Shown: in pieces, positions 34,601 through 45,156 of the stretch
Numbering within the stretch: the first letter of the stretch is position 1
How the letters are laid out: every line of letters begins with the position of its first letter
Assembly (NCBI GenBank): GCA_019671005.1
Contig: CM033745.1
Coordinates: forward strand, 29,663,526-29,727,525
DNA length: 64,000 nucleotides
Reading direction: 5' to 3'
Source of the DNA: Hibiscus mutabilis
Taxonomy: Eukaryota > Streptophyta > Magnoliopsida > Malvales > Malvaceae
The notes under the pieces: model-generated
Database searches by the model: none
The model's input: only the letters and a program-made list of their open reading frames with translations
What the model was told of the DNA's origin: nothing
Program-made: the position numbers and the translations under genes

Positions 34601-35152
34601 GATCTAGTTTACATTGAGCCATTCGAATTGCCTTGGAAACTATATGGTCATTTGTGTGTATGTATATACCTTTATGTATGTGTTTTGTGAGTTGTATAGT
34701 GAAGGCCGAATGGTCTAATTATTGGGAGACTAGTTACATGCTAATGTATGTTGACATGATCATGTCTAATTGAAGTTACATGAAATGCTTCATGACTTGC
34801 TTGAATTGAAAGTAGTATGAGTCGAACCATGCTTGCTTGTCTTGGGTCATTCGAATGTGTAGAACATCAAGGATTGAATATGCAAGGTGAATCATGAAGG
34901 TAGTAACTTATAATGTAAGCATGGAAGGAAACAACTTAATGGCTTAATTGAATGCCCTTGATGTCTTGAAAACAAAATGTGAAATTACTTGTTTGTTAAG
35001 TAAGTATGATTGGTTTCTTGCTAGTTAAGCAACTCATCTAATAGGGATGAGTTTATCAATCCTTGCCTTGTTCTTGTGTTGAATTGCCTTGCCCTTGCTT
35101 AAGTAACGCTCCTGAGCCGGTTTGCTACTAACCTGGGGTAGGGGGTGTTACA
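31676..35152 (+). mobile_element. T1 solo LTR, 3477 bp, complete
   Basis: Starts TGTAATACCCC and ends GGTAGGGGGTGTTACA, flanked by CCATT on both sides. Removing it and one CCATT rejoins integrase codons ...RRCRTPF and LCWSELGEG. No PBS or internal region is present, so it is a solo LTR left by recombination between two LTRs. Internal landmarks: GGGTGGACCACGGTCCAGGG near 33705, tandem GTTACTTGACATGAAAGCC-type repeats near 33910-34030, and duplicated CAGTTTTGG motifs near 32950. No gene inside. Confidence 0.9.
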
Positions 35153-35157
35153 CCATT
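35153..35157. repeat. Target site duplication CCATT (right)
   Basis: Second copy of the five-base target duplication of the solo LTR. Confidence 0.85.
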
Positions 35158-35760
35158 GTGCTGGTCTGAACTCGGTGAAGGCAAGGTGTTGGGCCCTAAC
35201 TTACTTCGAGAAACTAAGAAATAAGTTACCATCATCCATGATCATTTGAAAGCTGCCTTTGAACGATAGAATGCCTATGTTGATCTTAAGCAAAGGGATA
35301 TACAATATGAAATTGGCAAGAAAGCCTTCCTCAAAGTTTCACCATGGAAGAAAGTTTTGAGATTTGGTAAAAAGGGGAAACTAAGCCCCTGATTCATTGT
35401 ACCTTTCAAAGTTATTGAGAAAGTTGGACCTGTGGCTTATCGGTTATTGTTGCCTACAGAATTGAGCAAAATTCTCGACGTATTACATGTATCAATGCTT
35501 CATAAGTATTGCTCTGACCCTTCGTACATCTTTGAGCCTGAATATGTAGAAATCCAGCCGGACTTGTCCTATGAAGAGCAACCAGTTCAGATTCTTCAAA
35601 AATAACTTAAAAGACTTCGCAACAGATTTGTTCCATTGGTTAAAGTGATATGGAAGAGCTATTCTATAGAAGAAGCAACATGGGAGCCAGAAGATTCGAT
35701 GCAGAAGTAATATCCTCATCTCTTCGATTCAGGTAAAATTTAAGGACAAATTTTTCTTAA
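35158..35760 (+). pseudogene. Tekay-like integrase C-terminus and chromodomain
   Basis: Resumes LCWSELGEGKVLGPNLL, then HDHLKAAFER, AFLKVSPWKKVLRFGKKGKL, FKVIEKVGPVAYRLLLP, LDVLHVSMLHKY. The chromodomain follows: QPVQILQK, LRNRFVPLVKVIWKSY, IEEATWEPED, YPHLF. In chromoviruses such domains direct insertion to heterochromatin. Stops occur near 35220, 35272, 35390, 35603 and 35708. A purine-rich AAGGGGAGAGAG at about 35759-35770 is the polypurine tract before the T2 LTR. Confidence 0.8.
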
Positions 35761-36271
35761 GGGGAGAGAGTTGTAACACCCTGAAAGCTGGTCTAGTCGA
35801 AATTGGGTTTCGACGATCTAAAATCGTACACCGGGAAGGTCTAAATAATGTACTAACTTTGATCGCGAGGTTAATTACATTGACATTGGACTCTAATTGA
35901 GTCAATTTATCAATCAAGGACCTTATTGAATCATTAAAAACCTTTTAGTGGCTAAATTATAGAAATCAAAAGTTTGGGGGTAAGAGCATAGAGTATCGTA
36001 AGTTTAGGGACTAACCTTGCGATTAGCCCCTCCTCAATTATAATCACCACATACATGGGTGATTAGAAATCAATTCCTTCAATAGAAGGAAAGCTCTTAC
36101 TATTGAAGAAATAAAAGAAATAGGATAGCCAAAAATTAAGCTACCCAATTGCTAAAGAAGCAATAACCTTTATTTCATCTCCTTCCTCCAAGCACACACC
36201 TCCATTGTTGAGTTTAAGTGAAGCTTGAGTTTTCTTCAATTTGTTGATATCGAATCATTGCAATCGATCGG

Positions 36272-36472
36272 GTAAGTTTAATCCCCCAAACTATTATTGA
36301 AATCCATAGAATATATCAAGCTTAATCTCAAGTTAGGGTTATGACCTTCTATGGAGCTTTGGGATTTTAAGCTTTAATCCATGAATAGCTACTAGTTAAT
36401 CATTGTATTGTGTTTAAATATTGATTCCGATATTGTTTTGTGATTCTAACAAATTCCTATTGATTAACCTAG
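36272..36472 (+). other. Intron-like 201-bp segment in T2 LTR copy 2
   Basis: Begins GTAAGTTTAATC and ends TTGATTAACCTAG, AT-rich, with TTCTAAC as a possible branch site. Flanks CAATCGATCGG and CTCAAGAAGTGG align without gap to CTATCGATTTG and CTCAGGAATTGG at 3917-3939 of copy 1. Exact GT-AG borders suggest a real intron lost from copy 1. Confidence 0.6.
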
Positions 36473-36580
36473 CTCAAGAAGTGGAGAAAGAGGTTTCACC
36501 ATCTCCATCAAAAGCTAGGAATAAGGGAATTGCTATCCGAGAGCTGTAGGAGCTTCGAATTTCCAAGGTGAGCGTAGTTA

Positions 36581-36585
36581 GAGTC
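36581..36585. repeat. Target site duplication GAGTC (left)
   Basis: GAGTC before the T3 LTR; repeated at 39568-39572. T2 copy 1 has a single site (GAGGCTCGGGG-type sequence) there. Confidence 0.7.
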
Positions 36586-39567
36586 TCACACCCCAAATTG
36601 TGACTTAGGAGAGTATAATTTATTTGAATTTTATGGATAGTAAAATTGTGGTCAACATTGTTATTCTTGTAGGACCGAATTGAAAGTTTGGATAATAGAG
36701 GAATAAAATTAAAGTGACCATATGATTAATACTCAAACCTTGAGTCTTGCATGATAAAAAATTTGTAATATGGGAATAATGGTGTGTCATTAGTAGGTTG
36801 AGACATGTGTACTTGACTATTGATAATTAACAAACAAAAACCCCATTTCTTCTTCATTCTCCTTGCGTCGAAAACTTGAATTGGAGAGAGAATGAGAGTT
36901 ACTCAAGATAATTTTCTTGAAGAGTGATCATTTGTATCCTTGAATCATGTTTGCATGACCGAAAAAGTAAGCTCTCTCTTGTTATTCCCTTGTTTCGAAA
37001 TGAAAATCTTTGTAGGTGATTCAATTCATGCTTGATAGAATTTAGGGATCGATTGATTGAATTGGTGGAAAGAAATTTAGTATAAAGAGTGGAATCTATA
37101 TAGAAGTTAAATGATTGGTAATTTAAGTCATGCGTAATGTCAATGTTCATAATGAATTAGCTCTTTACTGCTAGAAATTTACATTGACGATTTAGAAAAT
37201 GTTATAAGATTGAATTGAGAAACTGGAAACTACTTTGGTTAATGATAGCTCGGATTGAAATCATTCTAAAGCTGGAATTGTAAAATGTGATTCGTTAGAA
37301 TGTAGTACAATGCTGGAAATTATGGAATTTAGGTTATGAACTTGAATGGATAGGATCGAGTATTAAACAAAATTGTTTAAAGTTGCCCTATTCGATTATG
37401 GCATGATATGAAACTGTTTGGATTTTTGATGTAGTGTAGGTTGTTTAAAACTTGAATTTGGTGTCTAGAAATTGAGTTGTTATAATAAAAGGTGTTTTTG
37501 GAACCTTAAAGAAACAGGGGAAAGGTTGGGATGGACCTTGATAACAATTTAAGTGATATAATTAAGCAAGAAAGACTGTCATGCTAAGCATAATAATTCA
37601 GGGTTGTTTTATAGAGTTCAAAGTGATTAAGTACATGTTCAAGGCGAATCGAATGTTATTAACAACTTAAGACATGTAAATTAGATCATCAATGAAATAA
37701 TGCTTGTAATTTTGTTAGAAAATTTGTAGTTGGATAGCTTGAATAGTTTTGAAATGCTTGTGTTGGCAAATAAGGGCAGTTATACGAAATTGTGACATGT
37801 TTAATGCCATGGGATTGTTGATTATAGGAATTAAATGAAATGTTTCATATATATATATATATATATATATATGCTTGAATTGTTATTAATAGACAAAAAG
37901 GGAGATGAACAAGGGGACGTTAGACAAAAGGAGTGGTGATTAACAATCAAGAGTGATTCGACATATCTATGAGTGTAGCTAAAATTTCGAGTAAGCTTAC
38001 TGCTATTGAATAATTTAAATTTAGTCAATTAACAATGCGGCATGAATGCCTAAGTTGCTTGAGCTTGCTAAAATCTTGGTAAGATAAGTTGCCAAGGTAT
38101 GCGTGTACATTTGATTGCTTGAATAAACATGAATGTGATTTGGATGACTTAAAGTTTCCTAAATAGTATATTGAATTTATAGCTAAATGCTCATTTGAAA
38201 TCAAGATAACATCGACTTATTTGAAAGCTATATAAAGAGCCTTGATTAGTATAGTCTTAGATAGATTGACATGCCAATGAAATTCCTGAGCTCAGCATGA
38301 TTCGGACTACGGTCCCTTGATTGGTACTAAGGTACTTGTAAGTTGAAGAAGAATATAAAATTATCAATGGTACTACATTACCATTGCTTGTTGCTGATTG
38401 CAACTAAAATGAATATCAAGACTTATAACTAATCAAGGCTATGATAATCAACTATGGTTGCTTGCATGATCGAACACTAAGAGATATTGCTTTGTCTTGT
38501 TGAGTAGTCTTGATGCTGATTGGCAACGAGATTTATTACTTCGAAGCAGGCTGGTTCGAAATGCATATGGATAAGCTATGAGTAAGCTTCTTGATGAATG
38601 AACAGTGAGCTTGAATTATAGATAATTGATGTAAATTCTTAAAGTTAGACTCGATGGAATGGTTGATCATGCTTAAATAGATAATTAAGGAATCAGTATA
38701 ACTATGTTAATTTACACTCACTTGTTTGACTGTTGACATTGCAAGACTATCTGCTAATAGCTCACCTTAATACTTTTCAGGGAAAGCTATATTTGTGTAG
38801 AGTTTAAAGATAAAAAAGGTCACTAAAAGCTCGAAAGTACATCGTAATTACTTTTGTTAGACTCTTAGAAGGTGGCACTAGTAGACGTAGAAGGGCTATG
38901 TTATGTTAAACATTTGGTGATGGCCTGTATATAGTTTGTGAATTCCATAAATTTTTTGTTGCTTGTATCCACTTGCCTTATTTTGTTAATGTTTTGGTTG
39001 CTTGGGCGTTTAGTTGAAAAATTCTATGGAATATGAAGGAACCTGTAAGAGTATTAACAAATTAGAGTATTACCTTGTTAATGCCATTCGAGTTATGTAT
39101 GGAGAATTTCTTACTTAGTCTTTTTGCATGCAAATCGAACATAGGGTTTAGCAATGGGACAAAAACATAATAGAAATGGATCAATGATGCTTGGCCGAAA
39201 GTTTACTCTTCATGTTGTTTAATGAATGTGTGTTTTTCTTTGATACATGTTACAAGTCTTAGTGGCTAGGAGTATTTCACTTTGAGTATGCATTGATTGT
39301 AGATTTCAAATCTTAATCATTGATAACCTAATGGTTTGAGTTTAATCTTTTTATTGTAATGGTACTATAAAATAATTTGAAATCCTATAGGTTCTTGGTT
39401 GTTGCTCGGATACTATGATTTTGGAAATGCTAATGTTGTTTGTTTCTTTGCTTGTACTTACTTAATTCCTTTAACTTGAGCTTGTTCGATTGCTAGTTGA
39501 CGTTGTAAGTTAGTTGTTTTTCATTAGGTTGGTTCTAGCTCATATGTTAGAAGGGGGTTGTTATACA
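36586..39567 (+). mobile_element. T3 solo LTR, about 2.98 kb
   Basis: Starts TCACACCCCAAATTGTG (first bases decayed from TG) and ends GGGGGTTGTTATACA. It is flanked by GAGTC and interrupts T2 LTR copy 2 at a place where copy 1 is continuous. Related sequence is at 58974-60347. No coding frame longer than chance. Internal: GGACTACGGTCCC near 38307. Confidence 0.75.
37846..37872. repeat. (AT)n microsatellite
   Basis: About 13 AT dinucleotides inside the T3 LTR. Confidence 0.95.
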
Positions 39568-39572
39568 GAGTC
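39568..39572. repeat. Target site duplication GAGTC (right)
   Basis: Second copy of GAGTC after the T3 LTR. Confidence 0.7.
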
Positions 39573-40741
39573 TCGGGATTAGGCTAGGTGTCTTTCCTGA
39601 TTCCATTATTATCGAATCTAGTATTGCTAATCCCCTAATTAAAGGATGTTGCATCGAACCTCCGAAAAAGGGCATCATTGGTAAGCATTGGTAAGCTATA
39701 GATTAAGTATCGAATACCGTCATTACCATTGTCATCGAACATTGCCATTGATATTGTCATCGGACTATAGATTTGTAGAACATTAGTCGTTGAACATTAT
39801 CATAGCCATTTTTATAGTTATTGTTATTGAGCATTGATATATGAATAGTTATTGTTATCAATACATGGATATTGAAGCATTAACTATTGTCGTTGTTATC
39901 GAGATCATTGAACATTGTCATTGTCGTTGTTATTGTCTCAAACATTGGTATTAAAACATTACTAATTGATAAAGGCATCAAAAATATTGAACATTGTCAT
40001 TGCTATTGGACATTGATTAATGATATTGTCACTAGACCTTGGATTCGAAGGACATTGGATATAATTGGCATACCATAGAATTCATGAGCTCAGTGTACGG
40101 GTGGACTATGGTCCTTGGGCTATGGCCTATAATGTGGCGAGGCGGAGGGATGTTTGTGATATTGGTCATTTTACTGAGGCGGAGGGACTAGACCATTCAT
40201 TGATTTGGTGAGGCATAGGAATTCGTGTATCCACTATCCCGAATCGATCCAAGGGTTATTGTCAAAATATGATATTATTATCATTGAACATGACCATTGC
40301 ATTGCCACCACTGATTTATTGAATTGTTATTGCTAAAACATGATTTAGAATGCATTTATCATTTTTGTTCGTGACTACCTCACTAGGCAATGTATGCCTA
40401 ATGCATTTCATTTCATACATTTTAGGTTAAGAAGTTCGTGGTTGGAGATCAGAGGAGTTAGAAGATTTTGGCAAGTCACAATCAAGCTAAAGTAATGTAT
40501 ATCGAACCTATGAACTCCTAGTATGGAGGCAAGTAGTTAGATTAGTCACTTATGGTCTTTTTGGTATGTATAAATTGTCCTTGGTTTGCAATTGTGCCTT
40601 AAGCCCTAAATGACCTTTTTGGATAGCTTAAAAGGCCTAAAATTGCATATTTGGCCTAAGAAAAAGAAAACATAGTAAATGGATTCGAATGGCTATAAAA
40701 CTTGACATGCTGGTAGATTATATTGTTACAAACTTAATGGT

Positions 40742-40860
40742 AAAATTTCATTGAATTTGGATATCGTTTAATAGGTTAAAATGATTAAAAATAGATAAAA
40801 TCTATCATTATAGTGCAGGGCGTATCAATACGGGTGATGGCGTATCGGTACGAGTATGCA
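40742..40860. other. Short AT-rich junction stretch
   Basis: AT-rich sequence between the presumed end of T2 and the T5 remnant; no feature recognised. Confidence 0.4.
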
Positions 40861-41724
40861 TAATTGGACATGGTCAACATCGGTCAATAGGAAGTATTGA
40901 TACGTCAATGATGTGAGTACATCAACATATGATCCGTAGATCATGCCAACAGGACCTATTACTCGATCTAAGGCTAAATTATTTAGTGATGTTATTTCAC
41001 TTAAATGCATTCAAGCTTCCAATTTATTTCTTAACGTTTCAGCCTTAGATAATAAGTTATTCAATGTGTTACATGCTGATATGTGACATATTAAGTACTT
41101 ATACTTAGTTTATCTATATATGCATATTATTTACTAAGTTAAGTGTGTTTCCTTATGTTTTCCAGCATTTGTGTGTGTTTTATTTGTTTTTACAGCAGCA
41201 TAATAAAGCTTGGTAGCTAAGGACTTTCCCACTAGCTTGATTGAAGCTCAACAACAAGTGTGCAGCTAAACTCAGCTCAAAACAACCCACAACAATGCTT
41301 TTCAGCTCAATTCAGCTTCAGCACACCAAATTAGCTCAATTCAAGCTCAATCAACTCACCTTCATCTCAAGTAGCTCAACTCCAACTAACGAGTCCAAAG
41401 GTATCTCAAAGGTGGAGGGACATGTACCTACACTTGGGAGAGTGTCCTACAGCAAGGTGCATCAAGCTAAAGCTCTAGCAAGCTAGGTGTTCCAAGTAGC
41501 TCAATTGGGCACATGTGTGGTGCAAGCATGTCAAGCATTTTAGATTTGAATCTGATTTCCCTCCTTCTTCACATGGGCGGCATCTTCAAGGATAAGGCCA
41601 AGAAGTTTGATTTTGAATTCAAACAATTTCCATGTACAATTTCCATGCCACCACCCTTAGATCAGATTAGGAAGTTTTATTTTTAAATTTCAATCAATCT
41701 GATTTCCCTCTTGTATTTCCTTAT
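40800..41724 (+). mobile_element. T5-family remnant, + strand (pol end and U3-like repeats)
   Basis: A coding trace with IMPTGPITRSKAKLF (40940-41000, one stop just before) corresponds to the GPITRARARK fragment at 2.0-2.2 kb. It is followed by a tract rich in AGCTCAA (41220-41480). The stretch before it holds CGTATCAATACG and CGTATCGGTACG, near-palindromes. The remnant is cut at 41725 by Ogre-type LTR sequence before any TATA box. The 81-codon frame at 41241-41486 is produced by the repeats. Confidence 0.5.
41220..41490. repeat. AGCTCAA-rich tract of T5
   Basis: Many copies of AGCTCAA/CAGCTCAA with irregular spacing. The same motif fills 62010-62220. Confidence 0.65.
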
Positions 41725-42098
41725 TGTCGAAACCTTTTTAGGAAGGTTTTGACGTTTTGGAAAACTTTATAAAATCACGGAGTCACCACCAATCCTTTTT
41801 TTGAAAAAAAAGTGTGATTGGATCACTTTTTAAAACAAGGGTTATTTTGATAAAACATTTTATTTATCAAAATAACATTTTTGGTCCATGAAAATAAGAG
41901 AAAATAGGTTCGGGGGTCGGTTACGTATGGGGAAGGGTTAGCACCCCCACAACGCCCAATAAATGGGTACCTAATTGATTTCAAAAAGACATTTTTAAAA
42001 CTGGAATTTGTAAGTTCACAAAATTTCGATTTATTTGTCCACAAAATGAATGTAAATCTATTTTAATGGCCTTATCGCCCGGGAAATGAACTTTAATT
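41725..42098 (-). repeat. Partial 3' LTR of element B
   Basis: About 375 bp matching 45852-46229 closely (for example GGAAGGTTTTGACGTTTTGG, GGGGAAGGGTTAGCACCCCC). Only the distal part of the LTR is present; it joins gag at 42098. Confidence 0.8.
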
Positions 42099-42654
42099 AC
42101 AGGAACTTTGAACTTTGAACTTTGGTGGTACTATTGTATTTTTCAATGTCAGGAACTTTGAACTTTGGTGGTACTATCAGATCAGTCACTAAGCTTAAAT
42201 CCTTGGCATCCATTCCTCCGTATATACCTCCTTCTTGGAAAGATTTAATCATTCCTTCCAATTTCTCATAGCGATCCTCCCATTTCTTCTCCGCTTTTAC
42301 TTTGTCGGCAATTTCATCGAGATCAGTCACCTCAATGACTTCCTCAGAACTTATCTTCCAATCATTCCGCGCTGACGCCTCAGCAACATGTGGGGAAATT
42401 TTGACCTTAGACGATTGATCTTCCCTTTGTATGTTCGGATGAACAAAGGCCATCCCTTGAAATTTTGGCACAACATTTGCTTCTTCACCAGTTTCCACTA
42501 CATCAGGGTCCTTGAAACCTAGCATGGCTGCAATTGAACCAACCGTCTTTTGGTGAACCAGCTCTATCTGTTGCTTCAAATCTGTCTCCAGCTTGTCTAA
42601 TCTATCCTGGGTACTCTTTTGGTTGCTTTCTAAAGCCATCACTCTGTGTTCCAT
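42099..42654 (-). pseudogene. Ogre-type gag, N-terminal part only
   Basis: Open frame of about 185 codons starting MEHRVMALE. It has a heptad-like segment (RLDKLETDLKQQIELVHQK), then SSKVKISPHVAEASARN, VTDLDEIADKVKAEKKWED, LSLVTDLIVPPKFKVPDIEK. It stops right where the gag core should begin. The last residues come from a short direct repeat at the deletion junction, and the frame ends in LTR sequence. Element A has the same region in worse condition at 14.5-15.0 kb. Confidence 0.75.
42101..42178. repeat. Direct repeat at the gag-LTR deletion junction
   Basis: AGGAACTTTGAACTTTG...GGTGGTACTAT occurs at 42101-42134 and 42151-42178, inside the last codons of gag. It suggests template switching or slippage when the deletion formed. 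Confidence 0.7.
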
Positions 42655-42989
42655 TGCTCTGACTTGAGACCGAGTACCATACTTGTGATTTGTTTTTGCT
42701 ATTTTGATTTTCTGTCATTTTTATTTAAGTTGGATTCTTATTATGTCATGTATGCATGCACAGATGTAAACATAAATGAAAAAGAAATGCTATGAAACAA
42801 AGAATGAAATGCAAATGCATGGATGCAAGCGAAGGGCCATAAATTCCACGAAACATCTGCTCAAGAAACAACTCTTTTATTGAACATGAAATGGTCCTTA
42901 TTACATCAAATTTGTTTACAAATATTTTTCAGCTTGAATTCCCAGTTCCTTTATTTCTTCAATGAGCCACATAAGCCTAGTCCCACTTC
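42655..42989 (-). other. Spacer between ORF1 and gag of element B
   Basis: No frame or motif recognised in about 335 bases; AT-rich with ATGCATGC-type words. Expected position of the ORF1-gag untranslated spacer. Confidence 0.45.
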
Positions 42990-43786
42990 TCATGCTGGCT
43001 TGACATACTGACGAAGAGCTGCAGCTTCAGTGGCTAGCATCATCACATGTCGAGCCACATCTTGTACATGGGTCATGATAGTCTTATCAAACTCATCTCG
43101 TTCTTGGAATCTTCTAGCCATGTCCCTAAGACGAGTAAACCAGTAGTCATTACCTCCCTCAGTGATGTCTTGAAGGACCAAGATCTTCATCCTATATTCT
43201 TGGATGGTGTTATCCATTCCTTCGACCTGTTTCTTCAAATTATCGTTCTCACTTAGACAGGCCTGAAGTTCAATATAGGTGTGATGATTCTGGAGTCTGT
43301 GCAATGAGTGGTTCAAATCATCTATCTTAGCTTGCAATTTAGCAACACCAACCTGATTCTACTTTAGCTTCTCACTGGTCTGGTCATATGCCTTCTGCAA
43401 CTCAAATAAACGAATCATGTTGTAGTGGGCCTTCCTTTTCCATGTAGCCACACTTTCTTTCTCACTTTCATGGACCCATTTCCATTTCCATTTTCAGTTT
43501 CTAGGTTACTCTTCTTCTTCTCTTCAACAATGGCTCGATTATATTTCTCAACTTCGTGCCTTCCTCGTTCCTTCTCTTTCCCTACAGCATGCTCGATTTC
43601 TTGTTTCCACTGTTCTAGAGTCTTTCTTAGATCAGCATTTCGAACAGCAGTCTGGAGCTTGAGGAAGTCAACCCTTTGGATCTCAAACTTCTTTTCTAGG
43701 TCTTCATACAGCTTCACTACTTGCTTCGTTTCCCATTTATATTTTTCAACATCGAGACCTGACTCAAACTTATCTCTTTGGTTCAC
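42990..43786 (-). pseudogene. Ogre-type ORF1, C-terminal coiled-coil part
   Basis: Two open pieces: 43786-43415 (DKFESGLDVEKYKWETKQ, LEKKFEIQRVDFLKLQ, NADLRKTLEQWKQEIEHAVG) and 43337-42990 (DLNHSLHRLQNHHTYIELQA, NDNLKKQVEGMDNTIQEYRM, ending LRQYVKPA). Long charged heptad-rich helices predict a coiled coil. A frameshift separates them from each other and from the 404-codon frame upstream. Matches 13.7-14.3 kb of element A. Confidence 0.65.
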
Positions 43787-44997
43787 TCTTGTAAGGCTTC
43801 TATCTCCAGTTTAGCCCTTCTTAACTTTTCTCTTAAGATGTCAACTTCTGTAGGAACTACCTTTAAGTGTAGAGACTTAGCTTGCCCAGATGTAGGTGCT
43901 ATAACTTTTTCATTCATTCTCGTATGCCTCCAAATATCATAGTCTGAGGTGTACATGCAATGACTATCAGATTCTAGCTTCATGTGACAACAATGGTTCC
44001 ATGCATCTCTGATTGTCTGAACCTTCTGTCTGAACTCACCTTGGAACTCGAATTCTGATGAGCCAAGACCAGTAGTGAATGGGATGAACTGTCGAGACAC
44101 AAACTGACGAGATACTAGCAAAGGGGCGCATCCAATTCCTCCCCACAAACCTAGCAGCATTAGGAAGTTGAAATCTCCACATTTATATAAGACTTTGGTG
44201 TGGCCCATCCAAGGAACCCTCCATCTGATGTCCTCGTCATGACGATCCCTGAATATACCAATCCATTTATTATTCTTAATAGCGGGCCACTCCTTTGCCA
44301 AAAATTCCCGACGAGGTGAGAAGTTCGGGGAAAACACATTTGATAAAGCTATTGTCAGGCACTTCCAGAAATGACTGAGGGCCAAAACTTGTAGAAGCGG
44401 AGCACATCCTCCAAAACGGACACCTTTAACTTTTCTACAGGCATTAAGGGATATGAAGGTTTCAGCAAACATGGCTGGTACTGGATTGACTCCTCTCATT
44501 TGTTGTTCCAAGAAATCAAGTAGCGCCACATCAATGTTTCCTGGAACCCTTAGAAAGATGACTAAACTACAAATTGCAATAGCTAGGAGATCAACTCTCT
44601 TTTCCCTATCGGGGTGGATTGAAATTATACTTCTGATGCTTGACCAAGGGAAATTAAAAGTGTCTCCCCTCTTTTGTATCAACCCCTTAACCCAACCATC
44701 ACTCATACCAGCGAATGCCTGAAGCTTTGCATATGGGTTTTTGTTTTTAGGAGGCTTGTCATAAACCCAGTTCTTTTTCACTTTGCATAGGTTGAAAAGG
44801 GCTAAGTACTCCTCAAATGTAGGCATTATATCTTCTTTATTAAAAGTGAAGCAGCAATATCTTGGATTCCAAAATTGAACCAAGGCTTTCAGTAACTGTT
44901 CATCAACCTTCACATACAAGAGATAGGCTATGTCACCATAAACTTCATGGAACAACTGTTTGGTCTCATAATCAAAGTGCTCCCAGATTTCATACAA
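43783..44997 (-). CDS. Ogre-type ORF1 protein, main domain (open, 404 codons)
   Basis: The longest open frame in the window. It starts MYEIWEHFDYETKQLFHEVY, goes through FNKEDIMPTFEEYLALFNL, RKVKGVRFGGCAPLLQVL, WRVPWMGHTKVLYKCGDF, RQFVSRQFIPFTTGLG and ends with YDIWRHTRMNEKVIAP plus the start of a coiled coil. I recognise it as the ORF1 family found upstream of gag in Ogre/Tat elements, with similarity to plant mobile domain proteins (DUF7745 from memory). Role unknown. By comparison with element A, the original start is the ATG at 45156; two stops between 45050 and 45000 cut off about 50 codons. The C-terminal coiled coil is frameshifted. Confidence 0.7.
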   Translation of the reverse strand: MYEIWEHFDYETKQLFHEVYGDIAYLLYVKVDEQLLKALVQFWNPRYCCFTFNKEDIMPTFEEYLALFNLCKVKKNWVYDKPPKNKNPYAKLQAFAGMSDGWVKGLIQKRGDTFNFPWSSIRSIISIHPDREKRVDLLAIAICSLVIFLRVPGNIDVALLDFLEQQMRGVNPVPAMFAETFISLNACRKVKGVRFGGCAPLLQVLALSHFWKCLTIALSNVFSPNFSPRREFLAKEWPAIKNNKWIGIFRDRHDEDIRWRVPWMGHTKVLYKCGDFNFLMLLGLWGGIGCAPLLVSRQFVSRQFIPFTTGLGSSEFEFQGEFRQKVQTIRDAWNHCCHMKLESDSHCMYTSDYDIWRHTRMNEKVIAPTSGQAKSLHLKVVPTEVDILREKLRRAKLEIEALQE

Positions 44998-45156
44998 TTC
45001 TTACACATTGTTCTGTTTAATGCTGATGTGGGCATATTCTGAAGTTTATGTCTCATGATCAGCTGCTAGACTATCTCCAAATGTTCGCTGGTTCACCTCG
45101 GACCAATGTCGGACCTTTGCATTCTCATCTTTATTTTTCAAAATTCTTCCATCCAT
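44998..45156 (-). pseudogene. N-terminal end of Ogre-type ORF1
   Basis: From ATG at 45156 the frame reads MDGRILKNKDENAKVRHWSE and VNQRTFGDSLAADHE, then stops. It matches the start at 7594 in element A. Confidence 0.55.

Larger units (their letters stand above)
27336..35771 (+). mobile_element. Chimeric chromodomain Ty3-gypsy (Tekay/Del-type) internal region
   Basis: Order: PBS, leader, gag (27491), zinc knuckle, protease, RT1, start of RNase H, then an in-frame jump at about 30346 to the start of a second RT (RT2), a third partial RT motif, integrase, [solo LTR 31676-35152], integrase end, chromodomain, polypurine tract, T2 LTR at 35772. The 5' side carries a T1 LTR and PBS while the 3' side ends in an unrelated T2 LTR. 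I read it as a recombinant of two elements. Many stops; not functional. Confidence 0.7.
35772..40740 (+). mobile_element. T2 LTR copy 2 (3' LTR), interrupted by T3
   Basis: Starts TGTAACACCCTGAAAG right after the polypurine tract. It matches copy 1 (3431-5117) except for the 201-bp intron-like segment and the T3 insertion. Homology to copy 1 can be followed to about 40634. The true end was not fixed; ATTGTTACA near 40733-40741 is a candidate. The gypsy pol upstream and T2 LTR downstream are in the same orientation. Confidence 0.7.

Noticed and set aside
41241..41486. 81-codon frame with a Ser/Thr/Gln-rich protein
   Set aside because: Generated by the AGCTCAA repeats; T5 copies at 1.5 and 62 kb do not keep it.
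43425..43814. 129-codon + strand frame rich in Phe and Ser
   Set aside because: Antisense shadow of the ORF1 coiled-coil coding strand.
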